The notes under the pieces: generated by a model
The model's database searches: none
Seen by the model: only the letters and a program-made list of their open reading frames with translations
Told to the model about the DNA's origin: nothing
Translations under genes and position numbers: made by a program
Origin: Candidatus Brocadia sp.
GTDB taxonomy: Bacteria; Planctomycetota; Brocadiia; Brocadiales; Brocadiaceae
Length of the DNA stretch: 7,518 nucleotides
NCBI GenBank assembly: GCA_030837935.1
Contig: JAUQXU010000416.1
Location: forward strand, 1 to 7,518
Direction: 5' to 3'
Shown here: positions 5,425 to 7,518 of the stretch, piece after piece
Layout of the letters: each line of letters begins with the position of its first letter
Position numbering within the stretch: position 1 is the stretch's first letter

Positions 5425-6536
5425 CAGAGTTTAAGTTCTTCTGTATCTTCGTGGTACGTGGAGACGTGGAACGCAGGACAGAACTGACACTGAACCGGTA
5501 CAACATTATTATGAACTTTCTCACGGAACCGGGCATAACGGGGAGAACGCCATATTTGTTTAAAAGGAGTTTGGAAAATATTTCCCATGGCATATTTACG
5601 CTGGAATTCACGACGATTCCCTTCGTTACCGGCGCAACACGGTATAACAGTGCCATCCACAAAAATGAACGGCATACTCCAATAGGTACAATTGCAAACG
5701 TCTGCCTTTCGTCGGGGAACATTCTTATTCCAGGCAGCAAGAACGTTCAGTTCCGATGCCCTACGGTTGGTAGCCTCCACAATCTCTTCGGGAATTACGG
5801 TTGGTAGCCCTTCAATTTCCTTATATTGATGAAGGATGCTCGTAAAGAAAACTGAGGGACGCTCTTTGCCACGGGTAACTTCGTAAAGCAGTTCAATAAA
5901 TTTTTCCGTTTCATGTAAATTATAGTTGGAAATGATGTAATGAAACACAACCTGCGGATAAATTTGCCCAGCCTCCCTGCGGATATCAAAAAAATCGGAG
6001 AGATTTTGTTTCACCTGTTCAAAATTTGAACCGATACGAATTTTTTCATAAGTTGCCGATGTTGCGGCATCAATAGAGGCAATAATCTTGTCGACCTTCA
6101 GTCGTACCAGCTCCTTTGCTCTGTCTTTTGTTAAAAGATGAAAGGAGTCATAGATCTCGACATCTATTTTTTTAGACTTAACATATTCTATCATCCGCAG
6201 GAAATCTCTGTTCAGGAAACTGGTTCCAATTCCTGTCATACCTACCCACTTCAGGCCAGGAAATTGCCCAATAATATAAACAAATTCATCATAGGTCATA
6301 TCCCTCCCAACTTCATTCCAATACGTGTGTTCGCACATCACACATTTCAGATGGCATCGGGTGGTCGTTTCCACCTCGATTAATCTCGGAAGATGGAGTA
6401 AATAGGGAAAGAGAGTTTTTAAAATCAGCTTGCGGGGAGCATCTTTCCCGTAAGTCATAGTATACCATAGTTTATTATATACACCCCGAACGCCCTGTTC
6501 CCGGAATATTTTTTTAAATTTTTGTAATGAAGGCAT
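5409..6536 (-). CDS. Radical SAM protein with SPASM-type C-terminal cluster domain
   Basis: This 375-residue protein has two parts. The radical SAM core starts around residue 50 with IEVETTTRCHLKCVMCEHTY, where C61-x3-C65-x2-C68 bind the SAM-cleaving [4Fe-4S] cluster; GMTGIGTSFLNRD (99-111) and the IASIDAATSATYEKIR stretch (152-167) follow the usual core pattern. The C-terminal part has C281 and C283, PFIFVDGTVIPCCAG (289-303) with C300 and C301, MGNIFQTPFKQIWRS (317-331), then C350-x2-C353, the arrangement of a SPASM-type domain holding an auxiliary Fe-S cluster. Such proteins modify peptides, sugars or other small molecules; the substrate here is unknown. The N-terminal 50 residues (FREQGVRGVYNKLWY) look like a short amphipathic helix region. 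The ATG at 6536 follows the upstream radical SAM stop by 11 bases, with only a weak GAG ribosome site. Its stop overlaps the remnant start ATG at 5412. Confidence 0.87.
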   Translation of the reverse strand: MPSLQKFKKIFREQGVRGVYNKLWYTMTYGKDAPRKLILKTLFPYLLHLPRLIEVETTTRCHLKCVMCEHTYWNEVGRDMTYDEFVYIIGQFPGLKWVGMTGIGTSFLNRDFLRMIEYVKSKKIDVEIYDSFHLLTKDRAKELVRLKVDKIIASIDAATSATYEKIRIGSNFEQVKQNLSDFFDIRREAGQIYPQVVFHYIISNYNLHETEKFIELLYEVTRGKERPSVFFTSILHQYKEIEGLPTVIPEEIVEATNRRASELNVLAAWNKNVPRRKADVCNCTYWSMPFIFVDGTVIPCCAGNEGNRREFQRKYAMGNIFQTPFKQIWRSPRYARFREKVHNNVVPVQCQFCPAFHVSTYHEDTEELKLWESKV

Positions 6537-6547
6537 ATTTGATTAAC

Positions 6548-7518
6548 TCACACTCTCTTTAAACGTAAAAAATTTAATATTCTTTTCTTTACATAAGGGT
6601 TTTGCTCAATTATCTTCGTGATCCTGCCCTGAGCTATAAAATCCATGGCTGATTTAACGAGATTTATACTGCCTCTGACAGGTCCATAAAGACGCATGAG
6701 AGCTACGGGCGATATTAAGTTCTTATAATTATGAATATAAAGCTGTAATTTATTCAGCTCCTCTCTTGAATAGCGTGCCGAGGGAAAATTTTCTTTACAA
6801 TATAAAATTCGGCCTTGTTGCGCAGTATCAAACCATATCTCGTCATTAATCTCGCCGTTGTTTTTCAGTTGATTATAAAGGGGAGTGCCGGGGAAAATCG
6901 TCATAATCGGAGCCTGAAAAACATCCGGGTAAGCCATCAATTTTTTGCTCGCTTTAAAGTCTGCCGGAGTCTCATCAGGGAGTGAAAGGATAAAAGAACC
7001 GACCAGCCACAAGCCCAATTTTTTACATTCAGTCATGGTTTCAATGAGTTGTTTTGAGGTAATGCCCTTCGCAATCGCTTTTAACATGCGATCAGACCCT
7101 GATTCAACCCCCAGACCTACCGCTACTAACCCAACCTGACATAATCTTCGAATTACCTCCGGCTTGGTATCACCTCGAATTAAAACCCTGAACTTAATTT
7201 TCAGTGATCTTTCTTCAAGGAGATCACAAAACTGCATTACCCACTTCTTATTTACCGTAAAAAGGTCGTCATAAAACCGGAAATATTCAACATCATATTT
7301 TTTAATGATACGTTCCATGTGGTTAACGAGCACCTCAGGACTCATTGGACGCCAGCTCCGTTCCCAGTGGTCATTTGCGCAATAAATACATTGAAACGGA
7401 CAACCTCGCGAAGAGATAAAATACACCTGCCGCAGATTGCGGAGTCTCTCTGGTGCCTCATTGTCACCACCGTAATATGACATGTCAGGCAAAAGATCAT
7501 AATCTACATACAGGGAGT
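6548..7518 (-). CDS. Radical SAM protein, 5' end cut by window edge
   Basis: The frame is open from the right edge; 322 residues are visible and no start codon need lie within the window (the in-frame TTG at 7492 is unlikely to be the start). Visible residues begin with a linker of the kind that joins a B12-binding domain to a radical SAM core, then SSRGCPFQCIYC, with the cluster ligands at C39, C43 and C46. FRFYDDLF (79-86), LGVESGSDRMLKAI (135-148), the SFILSLPDETPADF stretch (174-187) and FPGTPLY (208-214) are the standard core motifs. The C-terminal 90 residues are basic and lack obvious cysteines. The closest general type is B12-binding-domain radical SAM proteins of the BchE-like group, which are frequent in glycan and lipid clusters; the N-terminal domain lies outside the window, so cobalamin use cannot be judged. 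The gene ends 11 bases before the SPASM gene and probably shares its transcript. Substrate unknown. Confidence 0.86.
   Translation of the reverse strand, partial: SLYVDYDLLPDMSYYGGDNEAPERLRNLRQVYFISSRGCPFQCIYCANDHWERSWRPMSPEVLVNHMERIIKKYDVEYFRFYDDLFTVNKKWVMQFCDLLEERSLKIKFRVLIRGDTKPEVIRRLCQVGLVAVGLGVESGSDRMLKAIAKGITSKQLIETMTECKKLGLWLVGSFILSLPDETPADFKASKKLMAYPDVFQAPIMTIFPGTPLYNQLKNNGEINDEIWFDTAQQGRILYCKENFPSARYSREELNKLQLYIHNYKNLISPVALMRLYGPVRGSINLVKSAMDFIAQGRITKIIEQNPYVKKRILNFLRLKRV

Noticed and set aside
4488..7404. Near-identical DNA (about 19 bases) at 4488-4506 and 7386-7404, a possible repeat.
   Set aside because: Both encode the conserved radical SAM motif GCPFQCIYC, so protein conservation explains the similarity; flanking DNA is different.
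7490..7492. TTG at 7492 as the true start of the right-hand radical SAM gene.
   Set aside because: The frame stays open to the window edge with linker-like sequence upstream, and such proteins usually carry an N-terminal domain, so the gene is taken as cut by the window.

Overview
The window is a stretch of a surface-polysaccharide (O-antigen or capsule-type) biosynthesis locus with one transcriptional direction. Every gene lies on the minus strand, so transcription runs from high to low coordinates. The genes are packed head to tail with overlaps or gaps of a few bases, which is typical of a single operon. The only real intergenic spaces flank a small toxin-antitoxin remnant in the middle. 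No rRNA, tRNA, CRISPR array, transposase or clear rho-independent terminator was seen. The organism cannot be named. The enzyme families and Shine-Dalgarno-type start sites fit an environmental bacterium, probably Gram-negative, but nothing diagnostic of a phylum is present.

In transcription order the layout is as follows. First comes a radical SAM protein whose 5' end is cut by the right edge (6548-7518). Next is a radical SAM/SPASM-type protein (5409-6536). Then comes a compact toxin-antitoxin insert with a palindromic putative operator (5353-5367), an intact antitoxin-like gene (5108-5338) and a 45-residue truncated toxin (4981-5118). A third radical SAM protein follows (3740-4933), then a GT4-type glycosyltransferase (2518-3765), a sugar-phosphate nucleotidyltransferase (1788-2531, start corrected downstream), a second GT4-type glycosyltransferase (673-1782), and finally GDP-mannose 4,6-dehydratase, whose 3' end is cut by the left edge (1-676).

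The genes can be read as a glycan assembly module. The nucleotidyltransferase makes an NDP-sugar, Gmd converts GDP-mannose to a 4-keto-6-deoxy sugar, and the two glycosyltransferases add sugars to a lipid-linked or surface acceptor. The three radical SAM enzymes are candidates for unusual modification of the sugar, lipid carrier or another small molecule; their substrates cannot be read from sequence.

The most notable structure is at the toxin-antitoxin insert. The translation start region of the third radical SAM gene (Shine-Dalgarno, start codon and the codons for IFINP) appears twice, 479 bases apart, as a 30-base direct repeat with 25 identities, one copy at each end of the insert. Removing one copy with the intervening DNA would rebuild a gene starting with ATG in an ATGA overlap with the upstream SPASM gene. 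This suggests that the toxin-antitoxin module was inserted into an already existing operon and that its toxin was later, or simultaneously, truncated. The first 1.8 kb (gmd and its adjacent glycosyltransferase) is also visibly more AT-rich than the genes upstream of it, suggesting a mosaic cluster.
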